Shown here one piece after another: positions 36,642 to 49,270 of a DNA stretch of 54,152 bases (position 1 is the first letter of the stretch; each line of letters opens with the position of its first letter). The notes beneath the pieces are model-generated. The model was not told where the DNA came from, made no database searches, and saw nothing but the letters and a program-made list of their open reading frames with translations. The stretch is from positions 1-54,152 of the forward strand of contig JNDT01001021.1 of NCBI GenBank assembly GCA_000697055.1, given 5' to 3'. A program made the translations under genes and the position numbers. The stretch is from Saksenaea vasiformis B4078 (Eukaryota; Mucoromycota; Mucoromycetes; Mucorales; Saksenaeaceae).

Positions 36642-37583
36642 ATGTTGCGACAAGCCTTTCGCCGTAGTCTACCATGTCTACGCGCACGTTGTTATTCGAC
36701 TTCCCAATTCACTACTATTGACAAGGCTGAAGTTCAAAAGTTCAGTGATAAGTCAGCTGAATGGTGGGATCCCGATGGTGAATTTGGTATGCTTCATCTC
36801 TTGAACGCTCCGCGTGTAGCCTATGTACGCGACCAAATCGATCGTCCCGCGCCTCGTCCATTTCAAGGCCTACGCATGTTAGATATTGGTTGTGGTGGTG
36901 GGCTGTTATCCGAAGTAAGCAAGCTTAAAAGGTTGAGGCACGAGCATCCATTTTGTTTGTTTTCAGAGTCTGTGTCGTCTCGGTGGTAACGTTTTAGGTG
37001 CCGATGCATCTATGGATAATATAAAGATGGCCAAATGGCACGCACTCAAGGATCCCAAGTTAAAAACGCTTGAATACAGGCATACCACCGCAGGTAATCC
37101 CCTAAAAAGAGAACAAAGGAGAAGGTACCTTAACACACTATTCCAGAGGATTTGTTGGCAGTAGGTGAATCTTTCGACGTGGTTCTGGCAATGGAGATTA
37201 TCGAACACGTGAATGAGCCGCTTAACTTTCTACGTACATGCGCCAATTTGACGCGTCCAGGAGGAGATTTATTCCTCTCGACCATGTCACGGACACCTGT
37301 GGCGTATGCACTGACGGTGCTTCTCGCTGAAGACATTCTTAAACTAGTTCACAAAGGAACGCATGACTGGAGCAAGTACATCAAGAGCAGTGAAATGAGA
37401 GACGCAGTACATTCATTTGGTGAAGAATGGGATGTAAAGGATGTTCGCGGAATTGCATGGAATCCTTTACAACGCAAGTGGTCTGTCAGTGAGAAGAATG
37501 GATTGGTAGGCATGGGAGGATTGGAGTCAATGGAGGTCAATTATATCATGCGAGCCGTGAAGCGTTCTAACACTGCAAAATAA
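36642..37583 (+). CDS. COQ3: COQ3, ubiquinone biosynthesis O-methyltransferase
   Basis: SAM-dependent methyltransferase that performs both O-methylation steps of ubiquinone synthesis on the matrix side of the mitochondrial inner membrane. Three exons (36642-36914, 36967-37093, 37147-37583) give 278 residues. The N-terminus is Arg-rich and lacks acids (FRRSLPCLRARCYS), a mitochondrial presequence. Motif I LDIGCGGG is at 80-87, then GADAS, and SFDVVLAMEIIEHV followed by PGG. The conserved N-terminal AEWWDPDGEF and the C-terminal region (GIAWNPLQRKW) fit UbiG/COQ3. Convergent with the kinase gene; stop codons are 99 bp apart. Confidence 0.95.
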
Positions 37584-37682
37584 AATAAAAAAAAGCGAAT
37601 AATATTAATCATGCGATCTAACTTAGTTTGTCAAATGGAAGAGGAAGTGGTAGACACGAAAGGATGAATTAACATGATAAAC

Positions 37683-39278
37683 TTATGTTGCAGCAGCTGC
37701 GGGCTGATTTGGATCGGGTACAGTAACAGTGTCCGCCTTAATAGAAGGTGTCTCATTGATCGACGGTGGCTGCTGGGAAGAAATGCTAGTGCGCAGGCGA
37801 TTCATAGCTCTGACGGCGCCAACAGCGCCTCGAAGCGCCCGACGCGGATTGAAATTCTCGCGCACAGTTGCCAACAAGTCGATGTCTCCTTCTTTAGCTC
37901 CCGTTATCCATTTATCTTTCAATGCCTCCGTTGCGGTAGGTCGACTGTCCGCATCCAATGTAAGAAGTTTGCGAATGAAATCCTTGGCTAATTCAGTTCG
38001 TCATGTAAGTGCAATTCCCGTGGGATGCGGGTAGAACTCACCATCCTGCGAGATGTTTCTCCAGTACCGCTCGTGAAATTCATATCGTGCATGCGTGATT
38101 TCATCAACGAGTTCTACTTGATCTTCAGATTGAAAGGGCTGGTAACCGCAAAGACTTTGGTATCGGACGTCAGATCAGCCTTACTGTGCCTTTCGAACTT
38201 ACAGTGTATATGTGATCACTCTATAGCATACGTTTAGCAATTGATTTTCGTTTCATTTCATGCTTTTACCCCACAGCCCACATGTCGATTGCTGTTCCGT
38301 AGCCTTTCTTTAGTAACACCTCCGGTGCTACATGTATTTAGATTTCGACCATCCCATACCTCTATTCCACTTACCCACATAGCCTGGGGAACCACATACA
38401 GTTTCTAGCGCTGAATCGTCGTCGTTCAGTTTGGCAATCCTGTGATGACTAGTAGTTAGCTATGAAGCATACAACCATGTCTCTACCCAAAATCACAAAT
38501 CACAAGTTCGGCATCGGAATCAGGGCTTTTGAACAAAAGATTTTCGGGTTTCATATCTGAGCTTATCTGTATTAAAAGGAACTATTTCATGGAGCGGAGA
38601 ATCCGTACCTCGATGCACAATGTTGTGCTCGTGAAGATACTGAAGTCCTGTCAGGACGGATCGGATAACGGCTACAGCATCCTTCTCGGTGAACTTTCCA
38701 AGATCGAATAATCGTTCAAACAATTCTCCCCCTGTGGCTCTGAGGATTTATCATCAGCCACACTTGTGGCACAAACCGTTTGGCTTACAATTCAAATACC
38801 AGATAAAACTTCTCTCTAGTGGATCGAGTTAGGTCCTCCTTTGTCTTTTTGTGCTGCCATGCAAACTTACCGCGATTCGAACCAGTCGTAGAAACCAATG
38901 ACATTCGGATGATCTAGACCCTGTAGAACTAGTTCGCATTAGAAAAACGAAAAAGTAGAGAACGTGCGAGAGGAAGAAGAGCACCGGTTGATGCTTGTGT
39001 GACTCACCTCTCATTTCCGCGTAAACCATGTCAAAGCGACCTTTTACATTTCTTTTCGGAATCACCTTGATGGCGACATCTTTGCTATCTGCTAGTCGTG
39101 TTGCCCGTTTCACCGAGCCGAAGGAACCGCTGCCTAGCATGCCATTAGGCTGTGATTTGTCTCTTTTGGTGATCTAACCGAGCACTGAGCCAAACAGATA
39201 GTCCTTTTTCTTTTCATGTGAGTCAGGTTGTTGAATACCGCCATGGACGATTGTGTCAAGTGTTTTTAAAAGGCCCAT
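37683..39278 (-). CDS. CMK1: CaMKI-like calcium/calmodulin-dependent kinase
   Basis: Eleven exons: 39278-39179, 39133-39008, 38928-38871, 38815-38789, 38739-38609, 38556-38487, 38439-38375, 38327-38270, 38220-38203, 38154-38042 and 37987-37683, giving 356 residues. Complete kinase domain: Gly loop GSGSFGSV (34-41), Lys56 in VAIK, Glu in AEMR, HRDMKPEN (146-153), DFG (169-171) and APE (193-195). After the WITG helix come the autoinhibitory and calmodulin-binding region (about 290-321, ENFNPRRALRGAVGAVRAM) and a short Pro/Ser/Thr/Ala tail. The protein begins MGLLK; Gly2 might be myristoylated. Two exons are very small (27 and 18 nt). HRDM replaces the usual HRDL. Confidence 0.92.
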
Positions 39279-40751
39279 AGAAGTCGTATTTAAAGAACAG
39301 TGGGGAACGGGTTAAGTGCGTTGGTCCGGGGCTGAGCTACAGATTCGACTTTAGGGATGGCAGCTCATCTGTCGGCGTATGAAATATTCACACATTTGGT
39401 CACAGGAACAGGTGGGGACACGGACATGAGTGCACACAAAATCCGCGTTCGTTCTGTTGGAATAGAGTCAGACACAGATTATTAAATTCAAATAAGAATG
39501 GACACCGTCTTTCTGTTCGAACGCAATTTTTTGTGTTTAAAAAGTGTATTTCATGTAGACCATTTCCGGCGATACGGAAATACAGCTTGGATGGCATAAT
39601 CCAAGCTCCTAGCAGTCGTGGGGGGGGAAACCAAACTGCGACGAAATGACGGAATGCATAGTTTGAGAACGAAGTTCTGTCGCTGTCTCAACAATAACAA
39701 CTTTGTGGGACTAATCTCTTCCCTTGAAGACAAGACTTTGCTGTGCGCTGTACGAAGAAAAATGAAGGCAAAACGCCAAATGCAGCATTTCTGTTCGAAA
39801 GACACAGTTTCAATGAGATGGTGCCTGCGGATGCTACCTGTAAGTCTCACGTACTTGGTTATTCTTTCAGCAACGTTGCTGGAATGGGTGTAATATAGTA
39901 ACTTATGACTTCTTGCCGACAAAAGAAGTGAATAACGAAAACAACGGCAGGACCTTGAAACACCATAGACATAGTTACAGGCGCAAGAGTGTTACGGCTT
40001 AGAGAACAATGTCGCACGAACTTCTTTCAATGCTAAAGCGCATTGATATCGAATCCACCTGGGTGAACTAAGCTGCCCTTTCTAACACTTTTAATTTTGC
40101 AAATGTAACGCTAACCAGTAAACTTTTTCTAGAAACTGTCATCTATGAGATTCAATTGCGCGCGTTTGTTTAAGAGGCAGGAACTGCGTCAAATACATAG
40201 CAATAGCCGCTGAGCTGTGGGCTGACTGTTTGGACCGGTCCCGGCCCCAATGAAGCGAGGTCCACTAAGAGCTCTATGTAGCCCTGTACTGAGCTCTACG
40301 CGCGAATGCGGCCTGGAGCTGTTCAAACGAAGGTGATTATGGAGAAGAACATTCAAATACCATGGTTATCCGAGTGCAGGAGTTTAGACAGCCTGATGAG
40401 CTAGAAAGAGTTTGGGCAATATCTGGAGCAACATCAAGTAAAGCCGGGCTACATCAATAAGCATTGTATTGTGTGGGAGTCCATACAGTACGGGAAAAGA
40501 TCTTGAGTAAATCTTGAAAAAATCCCGGATTCTTGACACTTTTTGAGATTAGTCAAGATTTTTTTTTCTCAAGATTTTTTCAAGTTTTCTACAATATTTC
40601 TTCTAGATATATTCAAGACATTTTAGATATATCCAAGATTATAATGAGTAACGTCTCAATTTCTGGCTCTTTTACTGAACCATTTCTTATAGGAATTACT
40701 TAAAAGCAGCATCGTTTTCTAGTCAGACAGTATAATAGCCGTAGAATTTAT
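39279..40751. other. Intergenic, kinase to coiled-coil gene
   Basis: Kinase promoter side, then sequence without supported genes. About 40500-40640 is rich in CAAGATTTT / TCAAGACATT repeats, similar in flavour to 8860-9060. Minus-strand frames at 39400-39922 are not supported. Confidence 0.4.
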
Positions 40752-40840
40752 TCATTTCAATTTGTTTTCTATTGCTTGTCTGGCTAGCAGCACTAGATTT
40801 GGACCTCTTTTGAGAGCTTCTGACGTCCTTACTGGTAATA

Positions 40841-40887
<47 letters not shown>

Positions 40888-41928
40888 GAAGCTGCAACGG
40901 CTAGTTCTGCATCGTTTCCTCCGCTGCTGTTTCCTCCATCACTTTCCTCTTGGCGGTCCTCTTCGTCACTTCCTTCGCTCTGTTCTTCTTCATCGGCAGT
41001 GACTTCAGCCGCTTCGTTTTCTTCTAAGTTTTCTTCGCTATTGCAATTCTCTTAGAATCATCAAGTTAACTGTAATATACCGTCTATTCACGCCGCTGAC
41101 AGATTCAGGGCAGTTGGCACCTTCTTCCAGATCGGAAAGGAACTCCCAGTCATTGTTTCCTTCATTTTCGCTCACCACAATCGTGTAAGTAGAAGTTCAA
41201 AGACATTAGTGCACAGTGCAGTATAATCTCCATTACCTTATACTTGTCATTCTACGTTTGGAAGGGGCTGAATCCTTGTCACGGACGCTCCAGTACCCTT
41301 GGACCAGAAGGCGCGCTTCCCAGTGGTTCCTGCACTTTCCCAGATGCACGTGTGGGGAAGCATTGGCTTCAATCAATGCCAATGCATAGTGTTTGGCATG
41401 CCTCTGGAACGTGGACCATGGGACGCCAAGCACACGATGTTTCACCTTCGTCTGCTCAACCGCCGTTTCCGCCAAATGCTTCGTATCTTCAGCAAGACCT
41501 TCAACTTCGTCCTCGCGAAGAGCTGCCAAATCTGGGCGAAGTAATCTTTCATTGACGATTAGCTCACATAGAACTGTGTTCGACAATTGGCACTTCCTCT
41601 CCACTATGACATTTTTCTTCTTCACAGTGTACACTGGATGAGGGATGGTCCTTTCCCCTACTGGTCGAGGCAAGGGAATAGCCAATGACGATACCGATGC
41701 CTCGAGAGTCTGAATGTTGCTCTTATATCTTTGCGATAAGCAATCAACGCGATCGCCAAGGGTCTTGACTTCCTCTCTAATCGATCTTATTTCCATGGTT
41801 GTCTCCTCCGTGAATGCTTTAACCTCCTCCTTGGATGCTTTAACCTCTTCTACGACTTGCTTTATATTTTCGCTCATTTCCCTAAGAGCATCAACGATAT
41901 CTTTTGCTGCTATTTTTTGGTTAGACAT
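40752..41928 (-). CDS. Unrecognised coiled-coil protein, possibly element-encoded
   Basis: Three exons (41928-41237, 41170-41081, 41037-40752) give 355 residues in one frame. The N-terminus is a long coiled coil (DALREMSENIKQVVEEVKAS and following, about residues 10-75). The middle domain contains VPWSTFQRHAKHYALALIEA and RNHWEARLLVQGYWSVRDKD. Exons 2-3 encode a very acidic stretch, then a polylysine run from a 36-nt A tract (40850-40885), then KILPVRTSEALKRGPNLVLL and a short end. I do not recognise a named domain. Its isolation in repeat-rich flank, a variable-length A tract inside the gene, and lack of neighbours suggest a mobile or multicopy family, but no transposase motif is seen. The poly-A length will vary or be misread in sequencing. 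Confidence 0.65.
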
Positions 41929-43350
41929 GGTAAGTAAACTGGTAAAGATAGATTGTGAGCGTGTGAGCGAGAACTGGCGAGGAAAAGTCGATAGAAATTT
42001 TTTTATTGGATAAAAAGATAAGACTAATGTGGTATGTGCTCGTGTCCGTCAATGGGCTGTGCTTCAGCAAGGCAATTGACGTTTTGTCATTGCCAAAATC
42101 ACCCAATGAGTTCAAGTCCGTGGTCACCGCCCTTGACCATTTGTTCTGTTTCAAGGTAAAATGTAGCTTTCAATGGCGATAGTGTATGTTCACAGCGTTC
42201 CAATAGCACTTTGCCCAGAACATGGGTATGGAAGCGCAGGCCGCTCACCAAAGACGCATCGATTACGACCAAATCCGAGAAATCGTTGACGTTAGCTCCC
42301 AGATCCATCCTCATTCTCAGCATAATATCTTCATCACCCCCACCCATCATTAAAGAATCTGGATGTGCATCATTTGGTTGTTGTCTTTACTTTCAGCTCA
42401 CACAAAAAGTGAGGGCATGGGATGACCGCCCTACGCGTCATCTATGACCCTAACATATAGATCCGTCTAGATCACCTCCAGAGCTACGTCTCTGTGAAGA
42501 TCATGATGTCCTGATACTGCCACTGAAGATTGGGCACCAGTGAAACAAGTAGATGTGCTCTTTCATTTTTATGTTAGATGCCACTGTGCTTTTATTGATG
42601 CATCAGCAAGATGAAGGCACGGGAAATCATCTAAAGAGGGGAGAGTCGTATCTACTGAGGATATATCCCGCGAGCGCGCATGACAGACTTCTGAGCCAGT
42701 TGCTGCTTCAAGTTCCCCGTAACTCGACATCTGAGGATTTTCTCCATAAAGTATATATCGCTTCGTTCATAGGACACCGCATAATAGACCATACAGCTGG
42801 CATAAGTCATTCCATTGTAGTTTTTAAGTATCCATCTACACTACAGAATGGCCGGTAACGTTTAAGAAAGCCATGCTCAGTTGGCAAATCTTTATGGTCG
42901 TGATACAACTGATCTTTATGTTACATGCTGAAAAGTTCATATATGACATGTATGTCTTCCGACTGCATGAATCACCGTTGACAATAAGGCACGATGCTTA
43001 GGTAGACAATGTTAAGTTTTGTCTATGCATGTTCCCGGTTTCGTTGTCACTTCATACTTTTCATGCAAGCCAATTTGTACAGCGAAGTACTTTGTACCGA
43101 GTTCTTTTCTTTTTTTATTATTATTGGAAAACGATCTCACATCAGCGGCTAAAGTAATATTTTTCTATTTTCAGTGTATGTACTTGCTCTCGTTGTGCAG
43201 TGCACCACAGGATCCACGCAAGCTATGTGGGAAAAGTTAGGCTGACGATGGGATTAATCGTGACTTGTCTGAAGGCGAATCCTCAAGAGATGGCGACAGA
43301 ATGCCCCTCGCTGAACCTTCTATTTGCTACTCAGCTCTCCTGCTTATAAC
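41929..43350. other. Intergenic, upstream of VPS37
   Basis: No confident gene. A minus-strand frame at 42099-42350 (83 residues, contains DLGANVNDFSDLVVIDASLV) looks coding-like and lies in the same direction just upstream of the coiled-coil gene. It could be a second piece of the same element. It has no homolog I recognise. Confidence 0.35.
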
Positions 43351-44427
43351 ATGTCAAATCTACCAGAGCTGTACGTCTCGATGCCCGTAAAACCATGGCT
43401 AATGTCTGCACTAGCAAACGGCAGCAGATTGCCTCGCTCTATACTCACAATCCATCGGTAGTAGCAGCTGTCGAGGGACAGCTCTACGAAGTTTCATGTT
43501 CACTGCCAGACGATAATGTATTCCTGCTTGTCAACTTACCGCCACAATTTCCAGAAGAACCACCCGTCGTGACTTTATCACCGACAGGGATGAGACATCC
43601 CATTGTAGATTCCGATGTAATTATGCATGACGCTTTGTCAAACTGGAATCAGCAAGTCAATCTAGGTCTTGTTCTCAAAGAGATTCGCGATGAGTTTGCA
43701 CAGCGTCCTCCAGCGAAGAAAACCGAAGACACATACAGCTCTCGACCACCTCCTCCCATTCCCTCACAGCAAACCGAAACCATCAACCTAAACAGGAGGT
43801 AAAAGGATATCTATGTTCTTACTTGTCTCACATGTTTTTTTGTGAAGTTCCGAAGAGATTGAAGAACTGCTATCCAACGACTTTGTATTCGATATGTTTT
43901 TTAATTCATTAGAACGGGTACAGAATAGGAAGACTGTGCAGGAGGAGATAAGGAACGGAAACGAGAATTTAGCACGTAAGGGTCACTTAACTGGTTATGC
44001 CATCTTAAGGCTGACACGCGTGGTAGATAAAAATCTGGGAAGGGAAGACCAACTGTTAAAACTGCGAGCGGAAGTGAGCGAAATGGATAAAGAATACAAA
44101 AAGCTCAAAGCGGATTTCGACGAGAAGGAACGGCAACAACAGGAAGCATTCAGTGTAAGTAAATTTGCGCGCGTTCATCATCACAGATGTAGTAGTTATT
44201 CTGATCCTTACTCTCTACAGCGGTTTACGGCATCAACTGTACTGACCCGGCTGAAAGCAAGCGTTTACGAATCTGATGAGTTGTCTGAATCTGTTGCACA
44301 GAGTTTTTTGGATGGCAATCTGGATCATGATAGTTTTGTGAAGCAGTTCCGTGAACTGAGAAAGGTTTATCATTTAAGGGCTAGCAAGTTAGAACGGGCC
44401 CAAAAAGATAAGCTGTTTATGCTATAA
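43351..44427 (+). CDS. VPS37: VPS37, ESCRT-I subunit
   Basis: Subunit of ESCRT-I, which sorts ubiquitinated cargo into multivesicular bodies. Five exons (43351-43370, 43415-43798, 43848-43975, 44027-44154, 44221-44427) give 288 residues. The first half is a UEV-like domain as in VPS37A: LKRQQIASLYTHNPSV, then LPPQFPEEPPVVTLSP, GMRHPIVDSD and LSNWNQQVNLG. A Pro-rich linker leads to the Mod(r) domain, a long coiled coil with EELLSNDF and DSFVKQFRELRKVYHLRASK. The 20-nt first exon joins to exon 2 to give PELKRQQ, matching the family start. Introns 3 (51 bp) and 4 (66 bp) have no in-frame stop and are multiples of three, so unspliced reading would add 17 and 22 residues. Confidence 0.92.
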
Positions 44428-45375
44428 ATGAACGTTTATCTATACATCTACTGTGGACTATTGCTTTATTGATCTTCAGAAGCCAACAAATCATGCCCAT
44501 TCAGCTAACTATCCGTATCCTATTACTGAGAGCACGAGAGATTCAGATTATCGGCTGGCAGCCATTTACATAGCGGTTTGACAGATACTATGCTGGGTTG
44601 GATGTCGAGCCAAATGAATACGATAGTTTTAGCCCTAAAAGGGAAGTTTCTCCTGAAGATTGGATCTTCAGTCTCACAACAATGTTTCACCCATTCTTTC
44701 GGTTGCATATGAGCGCGGCCTTTTTTTGAGTTCAATGTTCTATTACAGAAATGTGCAGCCATACAAATGTGTGAAGTGTTATCTGTGATGGTCGTGCGCA
44801 TTATCTGTATCAACTGAACGCTAATGGTTTGGTCATGCAGCGTGTTAGCTTGTATAGTTCAGTCACTGAAAAAGTGGGATCTTATGGCCATACTTTCTCC
44901 AAACTTAAGAGAATATTCCTCGCTTGCGCAATTGCAGATGGATGACAGTAACCATCTGACTTACCATGTCGTTCACACGTGTTCAGTCATCGTATGTTAA
45001 CTTTATCGTTATAAGGAAAAAGCGAAGAAAGGGAAGCAACAGGAAAGGCTGCACGATATATAGGATGAGGATGTACCGTTCTCTGCTGGTCGCACACACA
45101 ATTGACTAGCGTTTGCAGGTGATAGCGATGTGAGACTAAATGCAATGTCAGGAAAAAAAAACCTTTCATAGTTCCGGGAGGACACCGTACTTCCATTAAG
45201 ATTGCCCTTGGAGATAGGAAGCCTCTGATGTCTCGAAAGGCCTCAGATCGAGCGGTATTAACAGTTCATGCAGCCCAAAGATCCGATGAAGTGAGACAAA
45301 GTGAATTAAAAAAATGAACCGTTTTTGGGAGGCGTGCTCAAAGCAGCTGACAATGATGATCTTGTTCCATTCGCA
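44428..45375. other. Intergenic, VPS37 to ATG11
   Basis: About 950 bp with no supported gene, presumably the VPS37 3' UTR and the ATG11 promoter. Minus-strand frames here are shadows or chance. Confidence 0.45.
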
Positions 45376-47256
45376 ATGGCAACTAACATCAAAGTCATTT
45401 TTGCTGAAAGTGGTCAGCAATTGATGCTCCAGGATGACATTAAAAGGTAACTGCTTCTTGTTTGAGATTCCAGGTGATGACATGTTGAGGCAATGAAAAA
45501 GTGTGGCGACATTGAAACAGGCAATTGAAGAAAGGACAAAGCTGCCTGTTGCTTTCCAGATAGCAATGACAACATTGGGTGTACAACTCAAAGACGACAT
45601 ACAGGAGAAAGTAATCGTGGTATTCGATCGACGGACGTTGGAACACCCGCCAGAGACTCCAAAAGTGGCACAGATTGAGTGCCGACTTTCCACACATGCC
45701 ATTGAACAGCAAATAAAATGGGATGAAAATATTGACAACAAGATCAGAAGCGTGTGTCAGGTAGAGAGAGAGAGAGAGAGACATGGATGGAAGGGGGTTA
45801 GCATACATATTTATTCATACGAGGGTTGCAGGATTTTGTGGATGCTTGTAGACATCACTACCATATCGCACACAAACTCACAAAAGAGATCAAGGGTCAA
45901 GCCTTGGCTTTAGTCGCTGCCTTCAACAACCTTGATATGCATGTTAGGTAGGTAAACTTTTCTTAGCTTGCGCGTCACTTACGGGTAACCAAAAAAAAAA
46001 AATCAGGGCAGCACATCAGACCCTGGACAGATTCGGTCGGATTGCACAGAAACAGTTTGAAAAGTACGCTGTAGCTATTGCCACTTTAGGTCTTGAGCTA
46101 TCGCTGATACAGCAAGTGGAATTACACCCACGTGTGCTTTTGCATGTCCCCGAGAACCACAAAACACTTGATACATGCATAGCCATGAAGGAATTAGCGG
46201 AGTCCAAGGAAACCATGTTAGCTACCTATGACCAGCTTGCAAGTTATACGCTCGAGCTTAACCAGGAGATGGCGTTGCTGTACGAGCAAGCCTCCAAGAC
46301 CAGCATACAGAAGACAACAGCGGAAGCTGTATCGTTCAGAGTGGAAACGATGTTGAAAGAAATCAAAGTGTTCGCTAAAACAGTCCTGCGTATCCAGGAC
46401 AAGATCGATAATGAACCATTTCATGTAAAGCAGCGCGCTTCATCCTGCGGAAATCTAGAAGCAAGTTCAAAACAAGAAGTTCCTGTACGACCGGCGTCGG
46501 AGGAGCATCTCCCGAATCACCCTTTTACTGAGCAGCTGAGGCACCTGTTTCTCCATGATGTCGTGATCCATCAGTCCTTACAAAGTATCGCGGAAGAAAA
46601 ACAAAACTCGGTCATGCATTTTTTCGAGTGTATGCAGCGCATCAGTGAATTGGAAGAGTCTGTATCTGTTTTGCTTTCGAGACTGGATACGCTGGAGCAG
46701 GAAATCACAGAGTTTGGAAAGAAAATCGAAGCAGACGACGAGACAGCCAAAAAGATATTAACAGGCTATGTGTGTGTGAGAGAGAGAAAGACAACCCTTG
46801 ACTTTTTGTTTTGTTGATTTTTAATGTTTATTGTTTTTTAGGGAACACTATTGATTGAACTTTGGCGTCGGGATTCATACACCGAGGTAGGCTAGAGCAG
46901 AAGAACAAGTGATCCTTATTAACGTATTAAGTAGATTATTACAAAACATGCTCAGATTGTGAGGGAGATGTTTGCTCAGTTTGCAGCTGCAGAGAAAGAG
47001 CGTCGTAGCTCGTTCAATTCAGAGATTTCGCAATGGAGTGAAACCTGGATGACCCTGGACGGTCAGTGTACGTAGTAGTATTCGACCTTTCTTTCTTTCT
47101 TTTTTTTGTTTATCTGCAAGGTTTCATAATCATTTCCATAGTATTCATTGAAGATACAATGGCGTGCGAAATCACTACACCTCACATCGAGAATGCATGC
47201 GCAGTAGCTAGACCTGACGTAGAACGTAAGAAAAAAATGAATGACATGCGCCCTGC

Positions 47257-47287
<31 letters not shown>

Positions 47288-49270
47288 CCTTTACTGAAGC
47301 CGTATTCTTTAGGATACATCAAACATTTGCGTATATTTTGTAAAGAGCATAATAAAGGGAAATGCGACGACTTGAGAGAAGTATCTCGTCATCTTTCCGC
47401 CAAGATGAAACGAGAGGTCAACTACTTCCGTCGTGCAATCGGCATATTAGGTAAGTTGCTCAGCGTTTAGGGGAAAAAAAGTCATCCAAGCTTATTCTTC
47501 GTAGCCTTACCAAGATTGTCCGAAGGAAATCCCGAGGTAGGAAAGAAAGGAATATGCACAGATAGTGTGAAACACAACATACAGCTGACATAAAAGGGAA
47601 CTATCACCCGTTTTTTCCTTACCTATTTTTCCCTTTTGTATGGACATCCAGCAAACGGTAGCCATGGTGCCCACGTCTTCTATTCAAGAATGGGAAGTAG
47701 AAAGAGCTTTGGTAAGAAATTTGTTTTACCTGAAGCAACTTGCTTGTTTTCTCATCACTTGGACGAAGGTTTTGCGAAAGATGCGTGAGTTCCGTGAACG
47801 AGCAGAGTATCTGGAACAAAAATTGGAGGATGAGCGCAAATTGTACGAAAAAAATAGGATAAGTGTACGTTGGGGGTCTAGACGCTATTCTACATGGAGA
47901 GCTTATCCAAGCAAATCCTAGCTGCTTCGGGAAGTGAAAACGAAAGAAGCATTTACTGAAAGCAAAGTACAAGAGGTGGAGGACCAATTCATGGAACAAG
48001 TAAGGTAGTTCTCCTTTTCTTTCTGCGTACTGACCACAGGAAAGATTCAAGACTTGCAGAAAAGGTTGGAAATGGAGCAGCAGGAGCACAAAGAAAGTGT
48101 GAGGGAATGGCGACAAAATTACGAAAATGCTCTTCAAAGTGAACAGCGAAAGCATCAGCGCCGTATCTCAGGTTATCAGGAACGATTATCTGCCAAAGAT
48201 ATGGAAGTGGAGCGATTGCAGCAGACCTCCCACAGTGCACCGACTTCTCCTCGTTCATCTTTACAGCTTGACTTCGTACAGAAAGAGTTGGCGAAAACCA
48301 AGAGAGAATGTGAGGATTGGAAAGCGAAATACGAACAAGTGCAGCAGAAAATACAGTGGGGTGAAAGCCAGGCTGATCTTTTGGAACAAATCGAGAATCT
48401 GAAAGCTCAGGTTGTTGCACTTCAGCGTGAAGAGGAAGAGCTAAAGGAGCAGCATCGAACGAAACTGCTGCAATTGCATGACAGCTTTGACGGCGATCTT
48501 GCTCGAATGAAGGAATTATTTATGCAAGAAAGTAAAGAGGTTTCCATGCACCACGAAGCACGCATACAAAATCTCATTACGGAACACAATCAAGCGCTGA
48601 GTGAAATGAAGGAATTGTACGAGAATGAAAAGGAAGTGCTACGCATCGAGCATCAAGCAGCCATTGACGAGCTGCAGCAGAAGCATGAAGACTCCGAACA
48701 GGCATTGGAACGAATTTGGCATGAGAAAGTGGATGATATAAAGATGTCCATGTCAAAAGATGCAACAGAGGTCCAGAAACATTGGGAGAACAAAATGGAC
48801 GAGGCATTATCTACACAGCAAGAACAGTTGGAACGTTCCCAAGCGCAGATCGACGTACTTCAAGGAAAACTGTGGCAGGAGACGGATGCACGACAAACCA
48901 CACAAGCAGCAGCAGATCGATGGCAACAACTACATAAGCAAAGCGATGCAGATTGTCATCACTGGAAGAAAACCGCTCAGCGAAACAAAAATGAACTCCA
49001 ACAGGTAAGAACCAAAAAAAAAGCCCATTTTCAAAGTAGGTAACGTGGTGGTTACAGCGAAAACAGGAACAACATCGCGAACGTCGACTGGCGATGGATC
49101 TTCTGTCTGTGATCGATCCCGATGTGAATATCGATCCTCAGTTACGTCTAGTAGATATGTTGCAGCGTGCAATACGTAATGCCTCATCTTTACGTGTCCG
49201 AAAAAACACAATGGAACAGGTAAGTCTCATACTGTGGGATGGTGCATGTACTCATAATTTCTCAAGTTAA
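45376..49270 (+). CDS. ATG11: ATG11, selective autophagy scaffold (no claw seen)
   Basis: Scaffold that links cargo receptors to the Atg1 kinase. Fourteen exons: 45376-45446, 45502-45760, 45832-45947, 46007-46769, 46842-46886, 46956-47067, 47142-47225, 47313-47450, 47505-47536, 47652-47711, 47769-47864, 47922-47999, 48045-49004, 49058-49219. They sum to 992 codons. The N-terminus is a ubiquitin-like domain (NIKVIFAESGQQLMLQDDIK). An ATG17-like helical region follows (HQTLDRFGRIAQKQFEKYA), then a coiled coil of about 320 residues in exon 13, ending SVIDPDVNIDPQLRLVDML. After KNTMEQ there is a perfect GTAAGT donor but no exon coding the C-terminal claw domain in the next 1.9 kb. Without splicing, the frame ends 16 codons later at 49270. 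Exon 6's donor could be 47062 or 47068. Confidence 0.85.

Noticed and set aside
40762..41055. Plus-strand Ser/Phe-rich frame
   Set aside because: It is the antisense shadow of the acidic and polylysine exon of the minus-strand coiled-coil gene.
45196..45808. Two long minus-strand frames
   Set aside because: They are antisense to ATG11 exons 1-2 and have no homology or start context of their own.
47619..48420. Long minus-strand frames opposite the ATG11 coiled coil
   Set aside because: Glu/Gln/Lys-rich coiled-coil codons give long open antisense frames; the sense frame has the conserved features and splice sites.
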